From: Diplonema papillatum
Lineage: Eukaryota; Euglenozoa; Diplonemea; Diplonemida; Diplonemidae
Direction of reading: 5' to 3'
Assembly: GCA_030068145.1 (NCBI GenBank)
Contig: JAPJBO010000079.1
Location: forward strand, 62,001 to 126,000
Length of the DNA: 64,000 bases
The position numbers and the translations under genes were made by a program. The notes below the pieces were generated by a model. That model had not been told where the DNA came from, searched no databases, and saw nothing but the letters and a program-made list of their open reading frames with translations. Each line of letters starts with the position of its first letter. Position 1 is the stretch's first letter. Below, piece after piece: positions 1 through 8,608 of the stretch.

Positions 1-2
1 CG

Positions 3-869
3 AGTTGCGGCCACTCGGTGTGCTGGCTGTGCGCCGTCCGGCTGGCGGTCATGCGGAAGGAGCACGTGTGCTGCTTCTGCAGGACGGGGTCGGAGGTGGT
101 GACCATCGGCGCCCGGGGCCAAGCCCCGGGCAGCAAGCCGCAGTGGTTCGTGGGCGCCGCGAAGGTGCAGTACGCCGACGCCGCCGCGCGGGGCAAGGTG
201 AGCGCCCTCTTCGACCAGACGTGCGCCGTGTGCCGGAAGGCGTTCCGGACGTACGCCGGGCTCGCCGCTCACATGCGGCGGCAGCACGCCGTCGCGCCGT
301 GCGACCTGTGCGCGGAGAACAAGCTGCTGTTCCCGAAAGAGCGGGTGCTGTTCACGCCGGCCGACCTCCTCTCCCACCTCCTGCCCAAGTCCCCCGGAGC
401 CCCCCACGCGCACCCCATCTGCTACTTCTGCAGCGCGCTGTTCTGCGACTCGGACGCGCTGCAGAGCCACGTGCTCGCGCGGCACGTCACGTGCTGGCTC
501 TGCGCGCACGCCGAGTGCGTCTACTTCTTCGACGCCGACTCCTTCTGGCAGCACTGCCGGCGGCGCCACGCGGTCTGCGAGGCGTGCTACCTGTTCGCCT
601 TCGACGACAGGTGCGCGGCGTACCCGAGCCCCGCCGCCCTGCGGGCCCACGTGAAAGAGTGCCCGAACCGCGCCAACCTGAAGACGGTCCGCGCACTCGG
701 CGTCTTCCCGCCGGCCGACCACGAGCGACCCCCCGGCTTGCGGTCTGCCGGCCTGCGCGTGCTCGACGGGCCCTCAGGGTGCACCATGGAGAAGCCGAAG
801 CACTGGGACAGCGCCAGCTTGCTGCGGAACGGAGTCTCTTTCAGCATGCTGCACTGGGCCATTCGGTGA
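3..869 (+). CDS. ZNF598/Hel2-like RING and C2H2 zinc-finger protein, copy 1 (5' partial)
   Basis: Seen: an open frame from the window edge to TGA at 867-869. It starts inside a RING finger (CGH, then two cysteine pairs) and continues through a chain of C-x2-C...H...H fingers in the order and spacing of the ZNF598/Hel2 family, including a HPICYFC-type finger and a final finger with CEAC. Known: ZNF598 and yeast Hel2 are E3 ubiquitin ligases that mark collided ribosomes for quality control. Inferred: a similar role, though the protein ends soon after the fingers and lacks the long C-terminal half of animal and yeast homologues. The exon with the first RING cysteine pair must lie upstream of the window, judging from the second copy (2814-11223). 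The GTG at 18 is not a start; the frame is open before it. A broken partial copy follows at 953. Confidence 0.75.
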   Translation, partial: SCGHSVCWLCAVRLAVMRKEHVCCFCRTGSEVVTIGARGQAPGSKPQWFVGAAKVQYADAAARGKVSALFDQTCAVCRKAFRTYAGLAAHMRRQHAVAPCDLCAENKLLFPKERVLFTPADLLSHLLPKSPGAPHAHPICYFCSALFCDSDALQSHVLARHVTCWLCAHAECVYFFDADSFWQHCRRRHAVCEACYLFAFDDRCAAYPSPAALRAHVKECPNRANLKTVRALGVFPPADHERPPGLRSAGLRVLDGPSGCTMEKPKHWDSASLLRNGVSFSMLHWAIR

Positions 870-952
870 GGTATTCGTGGCGAAGGGCACCCGTATTTCA
901 CTGCTTCGGCGTACCAGACAGCGCTTCCCCCGCGCTGGGCGAGTGTCCCGCT

Positions 953-1345
953 ACTTCTGCAGCGCGCTCGGATGCGCTGCAGAGTCACGTGCTCACGCAG
1001 CACGTCATGTGCTGGCTCTGCGTGCACACTGAGTGGGTCTACTTCGACGCGGAGGCGCCACGTGCGTCGCCTTCGACGACAGGTGCGCGGCGTACCCGAG
1101 CCCGCCACCCTGCGGGCCCACGTGAATGAGTGCCCGAATCGCGCCAACCTGAAGACTCGGCGTCTTCCCGCCTGCCGACCGAGCGACCCCCCGGCTTGTG
1201 ATCTGCCGGCCTGCGCGTGCTCGACGGGCCCTCGGGGTGCACCATGGAGAAGCCGAAGCACTGGGACAGCGCCAGCTTGCTGCGGAACGGAGTCTCTTTC
1301 AGCATGCTGCACTGGGCCATTCGGTGAGGTATTCGTGTGTGCGCC
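953..1345 (+). pseudogene. Decayed tandem partial copy of the ZNF598-like gene 3' end
   Basis: The sequence from 953 repeats the 3' part of the preceding gene (about 424-875), including the terminal stretch running into GGTGAGGTATTCGTG after the stop. It has internal deletions and frame breaks: the CEAC finger region is shortened and the reading frame shifts. No full set of zinc ligands remains. It is best read as a partial tandem duplication that lost coding function; it might still be transcribed as downstream UTR. Confidence 0.75.
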
Positions 1346-2215
1346 ATTCTCCCCCGTGGCGAAGGGCACCCGTATCCCCGGACTTGGTCCAAATATGAAG
1401 AGAACCTAACGATCCAAAAGGCTAGGTCCAAATTACAAAAAAAACCGGAACAGTTGGCCCGAATGCGCACAGCAGAACGGATCAGTTGGTCCGACTTTGG
1501 CGAGGTCCCCACAGCAAGGTGCGCCAGTAGCTGCCGGGCTATCAAAGCACAGTTCTCACCGAGCCCTGACGTTGGATCCCTGGCCCGAAGAGGGCCTCGC
1601 GGAGCCGGCTCACGTGCCCAGACATGTATTGCTGAATGAAAATCGTGCCTTCGGGGGTTCAACTCAAGCACCCCCGTCACGATTTTCATTCATTCACTCC
1701 TACTTACTCGCGAGGCAGTCTCGCCGAGCCCACGGCTTCACGCATCTTACACGAGCAGGAGCTCACTTGCCGAGAGAGCATCGCATGGGGGGTGGGCGCA
1801 AGTTGAAAACCCCCACCCGTTTCGATGTTCTCTATCACTCCGACTTACTCGCGAGGCCGTCTCGCCACCGAGTCCTTTGCTTCGGCACTGGCACGGTCAA
1901 GAGGTTCGGTTCCACACTCAGAGAGAGAGTAGATGCGGCCACACAACCAGCTTCAACGAGAAGACCGCAAATAAACGTTTTTCTTCTTTCATTCCGATTC
2001 ATCCCGGTTCTTCATTCTCATCGCGGCTTGGTGTTGAAGACGTGTCGGGTTCGAGCCTGCGGCGTCGTGCGCTTGCGTTGCTTTTTGATGTTGAGTGCTC
2101 TCTTCAGGTGAAACAGGTGAAGCCTGCCTGCGTCACCTGGACTTCCGCGGCAAGAATAATTGTGGCGGGCAGCGCCGTCGCCAGACGACATTGATCCGGG
2201 TTGAAAGTCCGCAGA
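1346..2215. other. Spacer with a hairpin and a short direct repeat
   Basis: No convincing gene. It contains a long hairpin at 1634-1691 and a 23-bp direct repeat beginning CTTACTCGCGAGGC (1703-1725 and 1844-1866, one mismatch). Open frames across it lack recognisable domains. Confidence 0.5.
1634..1691. repeat. Perfect 14-bp stem hairpin with inner stem
   Basis: GAATGAAAATCGTG at 1634-1647 is the exact reverse complement of 1678-1691. Inside it, CGGGGGT (1652-1658) pairs with ACCCCCG (1670-1676), leaving a short loop. It could be a miniature element or an RNA structure at the end of the ZNF598-like transcript. Confidence 0.7.
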
Positions 2216-2345
2216 TTCTGGAATGCAAATAATCTGTGGCGATAATCTGCATCGCCGGCGTCGCGGTTATCTCTTCGCACGTGATGTGTCATGCTTTTGC
2301 CTCTCAAGCTCGTCTTGATCGTCGCGCTCAGGCGCCTCTGGGGCC
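2216..2345 (-). mobile_element. 5'-truncated LINE copy (3' end only)
   Basis: On the minus strand this carries the end of the retrotransposon protein (residues APERDDQDEL, then KHDTSRAKR and stop) and the common LINE tail with CGATGCAGATTATCGCCACAG. It matches the 3' end of the full element at 3400-3530 with scattered substitutions, so it is a dead 5'-truncated insertion. Confidence 0.8.
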
Positions 2346-2813
2346 AGGTCGCTTCCTGTGATGGAGCTTTCTCTACCCGTACCAAAGGTGAGACGAGGCT
2401 CCGCCAACAGGACAGCACCCGAAACAACAAGCTTTCCCCCAGGACCTAAAAACAAGACAAAACAAAACCAGAAAGAAAACACCTCAGTACAAACCAAAAA
2501 AAGGGCTTCCAAAGGGCCGAATCAATCATCAACAAAAAAGAAACAGTCTAAAAAAAAAAAAAGGTTTGCCGGCTTTCGGCAGGAAAACGTACTATATATC
2601 ATCGTCGGGTCTCTTCGAGCCGCCCCGCTAGTCCGCACAGTGTGAAACGTTGTTTTTCGCGTTTTCGGTGGGCGACCCCGGCCGCACCCGCCCGTCCCTC
2701 AGGCAGAATTTCATATTCACGCCCGCTTCCTCGCTCTGAGGAAGATTCCAGCCGCGTGCGGCTGCTGAGAGGCGCCCGGGCAGGCGCGAACACGGGAGCG
2801 CTCCGGAGGAGCG
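2346..2813. other. Spacer and probable 5' flank of the second ZNF598-like gene
   Basis: An A-rich stretch (about 2440-2570) grades into GC-rich sequence before the ATG at 2814. No separate gene is seen. Promoter or 5' UTR of the gene starting at 2814 is the simplest reading. Confidence 0.4.
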
Positions 2814-2987
2814 ATGAAGACGAAGAAGAAGAGGCGAGCCGCGAAGGGGAAGATGAAGGCGCTCTGCCCGACGAAGCCCGCAAATGACCCGCAGGAGCCC
2901 GCGATCCGGCCCGTCTGCGACCACGCAGACGTCGCCGTCGCCGAAAGCGCCGCGCCCGAACCCGAGGAGTGTCCTATCTGCCGAAAG
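2814..2987 (+). CDS. ZNF598/Hel2-like protein copy 2, exon 1 (first RING cysteine pair)
   Basis: Seen: ATG at 2814 opens a 58-codon exon with a lysine-rich N-terminus (MKTKKKRR) ending in EECPICRK, followed directly by a GTATGC donor at 2988. The 174 nt make phase 0. Exon 2 at 10342 also begins in phase 0 after a CAG acceptor with DVELWG...RCGHSVCWVC. Joined, C53 and C56 supply the first zinc ligands of a RING whose remaining ligands are C69, H71, C74, C77 and the following CCYC. ZNF598 has the same order (CxxC, acidic-hydrophobic stretch, CxH, CxxC). This join explains why the second exon starts with half a RING. It is an inference from two splice sites and a matching domain, with no transcript seen. 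Confidence 0.72.
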
Positions 2988-3128
2988 GTATGCCATCCCA
3001 ACCTTTGCGACCACCTTCTAGCACTCACCCGATTTTGAACGCGGCCGACAACCAGGAAACCCGTTTGGCCCCGCGGGTGCAAAACGACAGAGGACGCGTT
3101 GGTTTTCGTATTTCCTTTCACGCGGACA

Positions 3129-3235
3129 ATAGACAGTTTGAAGATACTGCACGAACGAATTTTGCCTCCTATAAGTAGGCAAACATAGACAGTTTGAAGC
3201 ACGCGACTTATACTGCACGAACACCTTTTTGCCAA
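3129..3235. repeat. Two-unit tandem repeat
   Basis: TAGACAGTTTGAAG followed by ACTGCACGAACG occurs at 3129-3162 and again, with an inserted segment, at 3185-3222. The intervening CTATAAGTAGGCAAACAT also occurs near 10222 in the same orientation, so this 18-bp word lies on both sides of the LINE-bearing part of the intron. Confidence 0.6.
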
Positions 3236-3261
3236 CTTGAGCCAATTCACCCACCCCCTGA

Positions 3262-3399
3262 TCGAGCGTATTCGAGTGTAATATTTTGGATTAGAATGCA
3301 AAGAATCTGTGGCGATAATCTGCATCGCCGACTGCGCGGTTATCTCTTCGCACGTGAAGTGTAATATAGTGTAATCGAGTGTAGTAGAGTGTAATCGTT
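3262..3399. repeat. GAGTGTAATC-type simple repeats around a solo LINE tail
   Basis: GAGTGTAAT units lie at about 3273-3284 and 3362-3396, separated by a LINE 3' end. The same word occurs at 8456-8515 and 10132-10185, which makes it the likely preferred target of this LINE. Confidence 0.6.
3285..3361 (-). mobile_element. Solo 3' end of the LINE family
   Basis: About 77 bp identical or nearly identical to the 3' tail of the adjacent full element (3400-3475), ending at the same TTTGGATTAGAATGC boundary. It looks like a severely 5'-truncated insertion next to the full copy, in the same orientation and between GAGTGTAATC repeats. Confidence 0.75.
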
Positions 3400-6300
3400 T
3401 TGGATTAGAATGCAAAGAATCTGTGGCGATAATCTGCATCGCCGACTGCGCGGTTATCTCTTCGCACGTGAAGTGTCATGCTTTCGCCTCTTTAGCTCGT
3501 CTTGATCGTCGCGCTCAGGCGCGCGTTTGGTGCTTCGCTTCTTCTTCGATTGCTCGTCGAGGTTCATCGGTTGCGCGTCGACTTCTGCTTTTTCTCGGCG
3601 CCTGGGCGATGGTCGTGGCGCATCGACGCGTCCTTTGCGTCTTTTCGGTACCGGCTCCGCCGCGGAGTCTGATCGCCGCTTCTTCGCTGGCGTTGGCGCC
3701 GTCTTCCCGACCTTCGCTGCTGACGTCGGTGTTGATGTTGCGGGCTCTCGCTTGCCTTCTGCTGCTTCCTGCAGAATGAACACCACGTTCTCACGCTTCG
3801 CCTGTCTCGGCGCTGGCGCGGCGCCCTCCAGCTCCGCCTTCCTCTTCTTCGATGCTGCTTCTTCTCCTCTCGCCACGGTCGCCCGGTGGTGCCCCTTCCG
3901 ACAGCACAGTTTGGGCCTTCGACTCCGCAAATCCGCGAGCCGGCTGCAGTGCGCACACGTCGGCATGCCATGATCAAGGCACCGGTGGTGTCCGTTGCGG
4001 CAGCACTCCGCGATCGTCTTGCACGTCGCGCATTGCGTCAGGCGGTGCTGCGCGCAGAACTTCACCGCAAGGCCGTCGTCTTCCTTGTGGTGGGCCTTAC
4101 AGCACCACGCCACCGACTTGCCCCGGCGCTTGCAGACGTCGCACTTCACCTTTTGGTGCTCGTGGCACACCCGCTCACCCCACTTTTCGTGTTGGGGAAC
4201 CCCTTCCGGCACGTACCACGGATCCCCTCCGACGACTGCCGACTTCTTGCCTTTCTTCTTCTCCGTAGCGTCGTTGAACACCGCCCATCTCGCCGCACGC
4301 TCCGCCCTTCCACCTCCGTACGTCGGGAAAAGATCCATCCCCCACGCCTCGCCGTTGAATTCGTGCCGAGCCGTCGTCAGCTGCGTCTCGAGCACTTCCA
4401 TCGTCTCCGTACCACCACGGAAGATTGGCCTCATCTCGTACCCCGTGAGGCACGGCGGGGCTCCCACCGTTCTCAGCGACCCTACCGTCCCCAGTTTCCT
4501 TCCCGGCAGAGGCGGTTCGTCGCCGTTTCGCTCCAGCGCATCCCCGACGGTTTTCAAAAGCCTCGCGAGTACCCTCGCACGCATGCTCAACGGTGTCCCG
4601 TCCGTCGTTGCTACGACACTGCCCGGCAGATCGAGCCCGGTGTACACTTCAAAGTCGATGGCGAGCTCCGCTGTCGAAACGTCACCCGCTACCGACCAGC
4701 ACATCCCATCCAGCCAATGTTGCAGCGCCCGGAACCACCTCTCTCCTCCGACCGCCGCGAAGGTCCCCGGTCCAGCGATCGCTTCGAAATTCAGTCGGCG
4801 CGGGGGGCAGTCCTCGGGGTGCAGTTGTCTCCAGGGGTGGCCGACCGCCCGGTCTCTTCCTTCCCTCTCCAGCCGTCGTCTCTCGTGCATGACCTCCGCC
4901 ATGAACGTGTGCAGCACTTCGATGCTGACTCGACTTCCCTTCGGCAGAATCCCGTGTTCTTGCAGGCACGGGGGCCAAGTCGAGCGATCCGCGCCAACAA
5001 TTTCGGCATACTGGTGTTGCGCTCGGATCCGTTCGTACGCCCGGCATTGCCACCAAATGTGGCCCAGGGTTTCCTCCGTCGGCTCGACACAGCGTCTGCA
5101 CAGCCCGTCACCTCCCCACAGCTTGGCAGCATGTGACTCCGTCATCACCGACCCAGCCACGACCTCGGCAACGTCCCGTGCAGCCGTCAGCGTTGTCGAC
5201 GCCTTCAGCCCGTAGGCATTCGTCGCGACGTAGTCTACACCTGCCCGCCTCTTCTCAAGCCCCGCTAGCCGCCAGCCGCGAATCACCCTTCTCAGCGTGT
5301 GCCCTCGCTCCCCCCTGCTTTGTCGCACCAGCCCCAGCACGTTCCCTGCCTCGTCCTCGGCGTTGTCGAAATCTTCCGTCCATCGCATACCGAGCTTTTT
5401 CGCATGCTCGGCCGCAATACCGATCGGTCCCCATGCGCGGATTCTGCTGCCATACGCCTTTCGAACTGTTGCGACGCGGGCCCTCCACGCCGGCCTCCTT
5501 CGGCACACTTCTGCGATCATGCCGAGCGACCGATACGGCAGCACTGTGTACGGGTCGAGCAAGTGGGCCTTGTTTAGAATGCCCAACACGGCCTCCTGCG
5601 CCCGATGCAGCCTCACCGGGTCCCAGACGCCTCTGAGTAGTGCTGCGGTGAACTTCCCCAGCCCCCGCACCGTCGGAAGCGCGAACTCCGAGCCGTATGT
5701 CGCCGCCGGTAAAACTGCCATCGCCGCTAGTCCCGACCTCTGCGTCATCGAGATCGGCAGAGCTCCCAACCGTTCGGCCTCCTCTGCGCGCTGGTCGTAG
5801 CGCAGGTCCGTTGTCCTGCGTGTTCGCTTCGTGCCGACTAGGCACCCTACGATGGTGAGCTCCTCCTTCGTCGCGATAAGTGCGCCGCCTACCCTCAACT
5901 TCGCTTCATACCCCTTCGGCGTCCCAAAAGCAAACGTCTTCGGTATCCCGATCGACATGCCGGTGTTCGAACAAAATTTGTCGACTTCCACCAAGGCGTT
6001 CTGCAAGCAGGCTTCCCTGAGACGCGACAGGAGGGTGAGGTCGTCCGCGAAGGATTCGCTCGTCACCCCCCCCACGTCGTCCACTCTGCGCACCACGATG
6101 GAGAGCAGCGCGTTGATGAGGATCACGCTCAGGGGGCAGCCCTGCAGTATCCCATTGGTGGTGAAGAAGACACCTCCCACTCCCATGTGCAGCTTGTACC
6201 GCCTCCGTAATCGCGCGTAAATGTCGCGCAGCGGCCCGAGGATTCTCTCATGGAGGCCCAGTTCCCCCACCAGCTTCAACACGATGTCTCGCGGCACCTT

Positions 6301-8456
6301 GTCAAAACACTTGGCAAAGTCTAGGGCCACGCCGTATAGCTCCTTACCCGTCAAGAGCGCTTCTTCGATTTGCGAGGCGATTTCGAATACCACGTCCACG
6401 GTTCCGTGTTTGGGCCTGAACCCGTGCTGGCTATTCGCTATCCATTTCTCCTGCCACTGGACGACGTCCCTGAGCCGCGTACTCGCCCACAAGCGATAGA
6501 TCGCACTTGTGACGGTGATCGGCCGCAACGCCAGCGGGTCAAGAGTTTCGTCCTTCGGGATCAGCGTGACCGCGGCTTCCAACAACGCGTCTGGCCACGT
6601 CCCGGTCGCTTCTATCGCGTTGAACACCTCTGCCAGGGCGTTCAGTAGCGGCAATGGCAGCTTCTTCAGCTCCGCTGTGTTCCATCCGTCCACACCTGGG
6701 ACACCGCCATCCCTCTTCTTTCCAAGAATGCTTCTCAGATCCTCGCCCGTCAAATCTCGGCATTCCATCGGACGATGTTCGATGTACTCCGCATACTCCG
6801 TCCGGAACGCTTCATAGCTTGGCTCCTGTTTGCACTCGTACATCCGGTTAACCGGCGCCCACTCCTTCTGCAACGCCGCATCGATCTGCCGCGCATTCGC
6901 CGTGTACTGCCCCCCCACCTTCAGCGCCACCAGGCCATCCGCCCTCTTCTTCCTGCACCACGGTAGCAACTGCCCTTTGTTCGCGCAGTGGAGGTTTTGC
7001 ATCTTGTTCTCCAGCTGTGCAATCCTCCCTTTACGCGCTTGTGCCGTCAGTGAACGGCTTCTCGCTTCCAGCTTCTGCCTGACGGTCTGGGCGACGCGGC
7101 AAATTGCGCACCTTCGGTAATTGTCCGGCCATAGAATCCAGACCAGACACCACGTTCTGCCACGTCTTCTCCAGCGACCTCGGCATGCACCCAGGTCCTT
7201 CCCCATTCAGAGCTTGCAACCCTCGGATATACGCGTCGAGGCCGTTCATCGCCTTCCGGACTCTGCTCGAGGCATATGTGTCTGCGCCCGTCCCGGTGTC
7301 CGTCGCAGATGCAATTCGCGCCCTTTTGGGCACCCTCGTCTCACCTCTTCCTCGATAGGCGGCAACGGGCCCGTCGAGCAGCCCCTGTTCCTCTGCCAGC
7401 TCGATCAGAAACTGCTCGCACGCCTTCGTCGCCGACAGCCAGAGTGCTTCCACGTTCCCTGGTGCCGCATCGCCGAAGCGATTCTTCACCAACAACTCTT
7501 CCGCCCTTGCCGCTGTCCGCCCCTCGTCCACCTTGCTTATTTGCCGCAGTGACCTCGGCATTCGATACCTCTCACACGTGTCTGCGAACGCGGCGATGTC
7601 CAACTCCACCGTTACCATCTTGTGACTGGGCACCCGCTGCCCCTCCCCGTCCACGACGACGGTGGTCTCGCTCGCTACGAGTGCCTGCATCGCGACGTCG
7701 TTCAACAAGATGTGGTCGATGCGTGTGCCTCGCGTGCCTGTCTTCTCGTACGTCTTCGGGGCACCGCCAGCGGAGCAGATTTCCGCGGCGTCGTACCATC
7801 CCGACCGCAGCATGCTCGACATCGCCGCCGACGACGAGGGTTCTGCATTGAAGTCCCCGGCCACAACCACTGGCACCCGTCCGAGACTCGATGCTTCCCG
7901 GTGCACCTCCGCAATGATCCTCTCCCTCTCCGACGCAGCCTTTTCTCCAGAATTCGCATATAGAGTGAATATATGCAAGAATTGGCTTCCTTTTCCAATT
8001 CCGACGGCCACGTGCACCCATCTTCGGCTCAGTGATGGCTTCCCGACCACGAAGGCCGGCGCCGGTTTCTTCGCAAAAACTGCAACACCCGCTCCGCCGG
8101 CTTCCGCTACCCACGGTGACGCCTTACCCTGCCGGTCGAGCCGTTCCCGACACGGTTCCCCCCACAGCGACTTCCAGCTTTGTCGGACGCCGTCCTCGAA
8201 TTCCCTCTGACCCCATTCGGTCAAGAGCGTCTCCTGTACCGCCAGGATGTCTACCGCGGCACAGTCCAAAAAGTGTGCCCTTCCCCCCAACGAGGTCATG
8301 TTCAGCGTTCCAAACTTCAGAGTCTTCCCTTCCTCTCGTTGCAACACTCCGCCATCCCACTTCGGCGGCACCTCCCGTGACTCGGCGCTCGCTCTTTCAT
8401 CCGCCGCGACCCTCCCCGCGTCCCCAATGCGCAATGCCGCAGTCTCCACCGTGTCC
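3400..8456 (-). mobile_element. Near full-length non-LTR retrotransposon (LINE), antisense in a host intron
   Basis: Read on the minus strand: an apurinic-type endonuclease ORF, an overlapping reverse transcriptase ORF with a Cys/His-rich and basic C-terminus, a short 3' UTR of about 54 nt and a tail shared by many truncated copies. There are no long terminal repeats. Both ends abut GAGTGTAATC repeats. The intact long ORFs, with only a frame change between them, suggest a young copy. Endonuclease plus RT in this order is the layout of APE-type LINEs; I cannot assign a clade. Confidence 0.85.
3454..7206 (-). CDS. LINE reverse transcriptase protein
   Basis: 1250 aa open frame. RT motifs run in order: LIPKDE near residues 215-220, a QHGFRPKHGT block (260-269), ALDFAKCFD with catalytic Asp296, GILQGCPLS (352-360) and the FADD box (386-389). 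It makes cDNA by target-primed reverse transcription. Residues of about 1010-1103 form a dense Cys/His cluster (CHEHQ, CDVC, CCKAHH, CATC, CCRNGHH, CAHC, CCRKGHH), likely nucleic-acid-binding zinc knuckles, followed by a Lys/Arg-rich tail ending KHDTSRAKR. The frame overlaps the endonuclease ORF by 176 nt in another phase, and its first ATG falls in non-homologous-looking sequence. RT is therefore probably made by ribosomal frameshifting or reinitiation, or the two ORFs were one before a frameshift mutation. Confidence 0.88.
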   Translation of the reverse strand: MGKDLGACRGRWRRRGRTWCLVWILWPDNYRRCAICRVAQTVRQKLEARSRSLTAQARKGRIAQLENKMQNLHCANKGQLLPWCRKKRADGLVALKVGGQYTANARQIDAALQKEWAPVNRMYECKQEPSYEAFRTEYAEYIEHRPMECRDLTGEDLRSILGKKRDGGVPGVDGWNTAELKKLPLPLLNALAEVFNAIEATGTWPDALLEAAVTLIPKDETLDPLALRPITVTSAIYRLWASTRLRDVVQWQEKWIANSQHGFRPKHGTVDVVFEIASQIEEALLTGKELYGVALDFAKCFDKVPRDIVLKLVGELGLHERILGPLRDIYARLRRRYKLHMGVGGVFFTTNGILQGCPLSVILINALLSIVVRRVDDVGGVTSESFADDLTLLSRLREACLQNALVEVDKFCSNTGMSIGIPKTFAFGTPKGYEAKLRVGGALIATKEELTIVGCLVGTKRTRRTTDLRYDQRAEEAERLGALPISMTQRSGLAAMAVLPAATYGSEFALPTVRGLGKFTAALLRGVWDPVRLHRAQEAVLGILNKAHLLDPYTVLPYRSLGMIAEVCRRRPAWRARVATVRKAYGSRIRAWGPIGIAAEHAKKLGMRWTEDFDNAEDEAGNVLGLVRQSRGERGHTLRRVIRGWRLAGLEKRRAGVDYVATNAYGLKASTTLTAARDVAEVVAGSVMTESHAAKLWGGDGLCRRCVEPTEETLGHIWWQCRAYERIRAQHQYAEIVGADRSTWPPCLQEHGILPKGSRVSIEVLHTFMAEVMHERRRLEREGRDRAVGHPWRQLHPEDCPPRRLNFEAIAGPGTFAAVGGERWFRALQHWLDGMCWSVAGDVSTAELAIDFEVYTGLDLPGSVVATTDGTPLSMRARVLARLLKTVGDALERNGDEPPLPGRKLGTVGSLRTVGAPPCLTGYEMRPIFRGGTETMEVLETQLTTARHEFNGEAWGMDLFPTYGGGRAERAARWAVFNDATEKKKGKKSAVVGGDPWYVPEGVPQHEKWGERVCHEHQKVKCDVCKRRGKSVAWCCKAHHKEDDGLAVKFCAQHRLTQCATCKTIAECCRNGHHRCLDHGMPTCAHCSRLADLRSRRPKLCCRKGHHRATVARGEEAASKKRKAELEGAAPAPRQAKRENVVFILQEAAEGKREPATSTPTSAAKVGKTAPTPAKKRRSDSAAEPVPKRRKGRVDAPRPSPRRREKAEVDAQPMNLDEQSKKKRSTKRAPERDDQDELKRRKHDTSRAKR

Positions 8457-8608
8457 GTAGTAGAGTGTAATCGAGTGTAGTAGAGTGTAGTCGAGCGTTG
8501 TAGAGTGTGATCGAAATTGACACTAGTATTTTGGGTTCGACCACTGGTGGACCCCTGGCTGGCCCATGTTGACCACTGTCTGGCCCAAGAAGTGCCAAGC
8601 ACAAGCAT
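7031..8608 (-). CDS. LINE apurinic-like endonuclease
   Basis: 525 aa open frame with exonuclease-endonuclease-phosphatase motifs: FGTLNM, an AVQET glutamate, VVAGDFNAE (catalytic Asp/Asn), TRIDHILLN and a terminal PSHKMV in place of SDH. It nicks target DNA to prime reverse transcription. The ORF runs about 150 nt past the likely element end (8456) into flanking repeat; translation of that repeat gives the Thr/Tyr/His-rich stretch near its N-terminus. The only ATG before the FGTLNM motif is at 8608 in flanking DNA, so a native start inside the element is not evident. The 3' end overlaps the RT frame. Confidence 0.82.
   Translation of the reverse strand: MLVLGTSWARQWSTWASQGSTSGRTQNTSVNFDHTLQRSTTLYYTRLHSTTDTVETAALRIGDAGRVAADERASAESREVPPKWDGGVLQREEGKTLKFGTLNMTSLGGRAHFLDCAAVDILAVQETLLTEWGQREFEDGVRQSWKSLWGEPCRERLDRQGKASPWVAEAGGAGVAVFAKKPAPAFVVGKPSLSRRWVHVAVGIGKGSQFLHIFTLYANSGEKAASERERIIAEVHREASSLGRVPVVVAGDFNAEPSSSAAMSSMLRSGWYDAAEICSAGGAPKTYEKTGTRGTRIDHILLNDVAMQALVASETTVVVDGEGQRVPSHKMVTVELDIAAFADTCERYRMPRSLRQISKVDEGRTAARAEELLVKNRFGDAAPGNVEALWLSATKACEQFLIELAEEQGLLDGPVAAYRGRGETRVPKRARIASATDTGTGADTYASSRVRKAMNGLDAYIRGLQALNGEGPGCMPRSLEKTWQNVVSGLDSMAGQLPKVRNLPRRPDRQAEAGSEKPFTDGTSA
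8456..8515. repeat. GAGTGTAATCGAGTGTAGTA repeat at the LINE 5' boundary
   Basis: Several degenerate units of GAGTGTAATC (also GAGTGTAGTA and GAGTGTGATC) sit directly at the element's 5' end and continue the repeat type found at its 3' end. Confidence 0.65.

Noticed and set aside
18..869. GTG at 18 as the start of copy 1 (likewise GTG at 10384 for copy 2)
   Set aside because: The RING residues CGH lie directly before these codons in the same frame, so the coding sequence begins further upstream.
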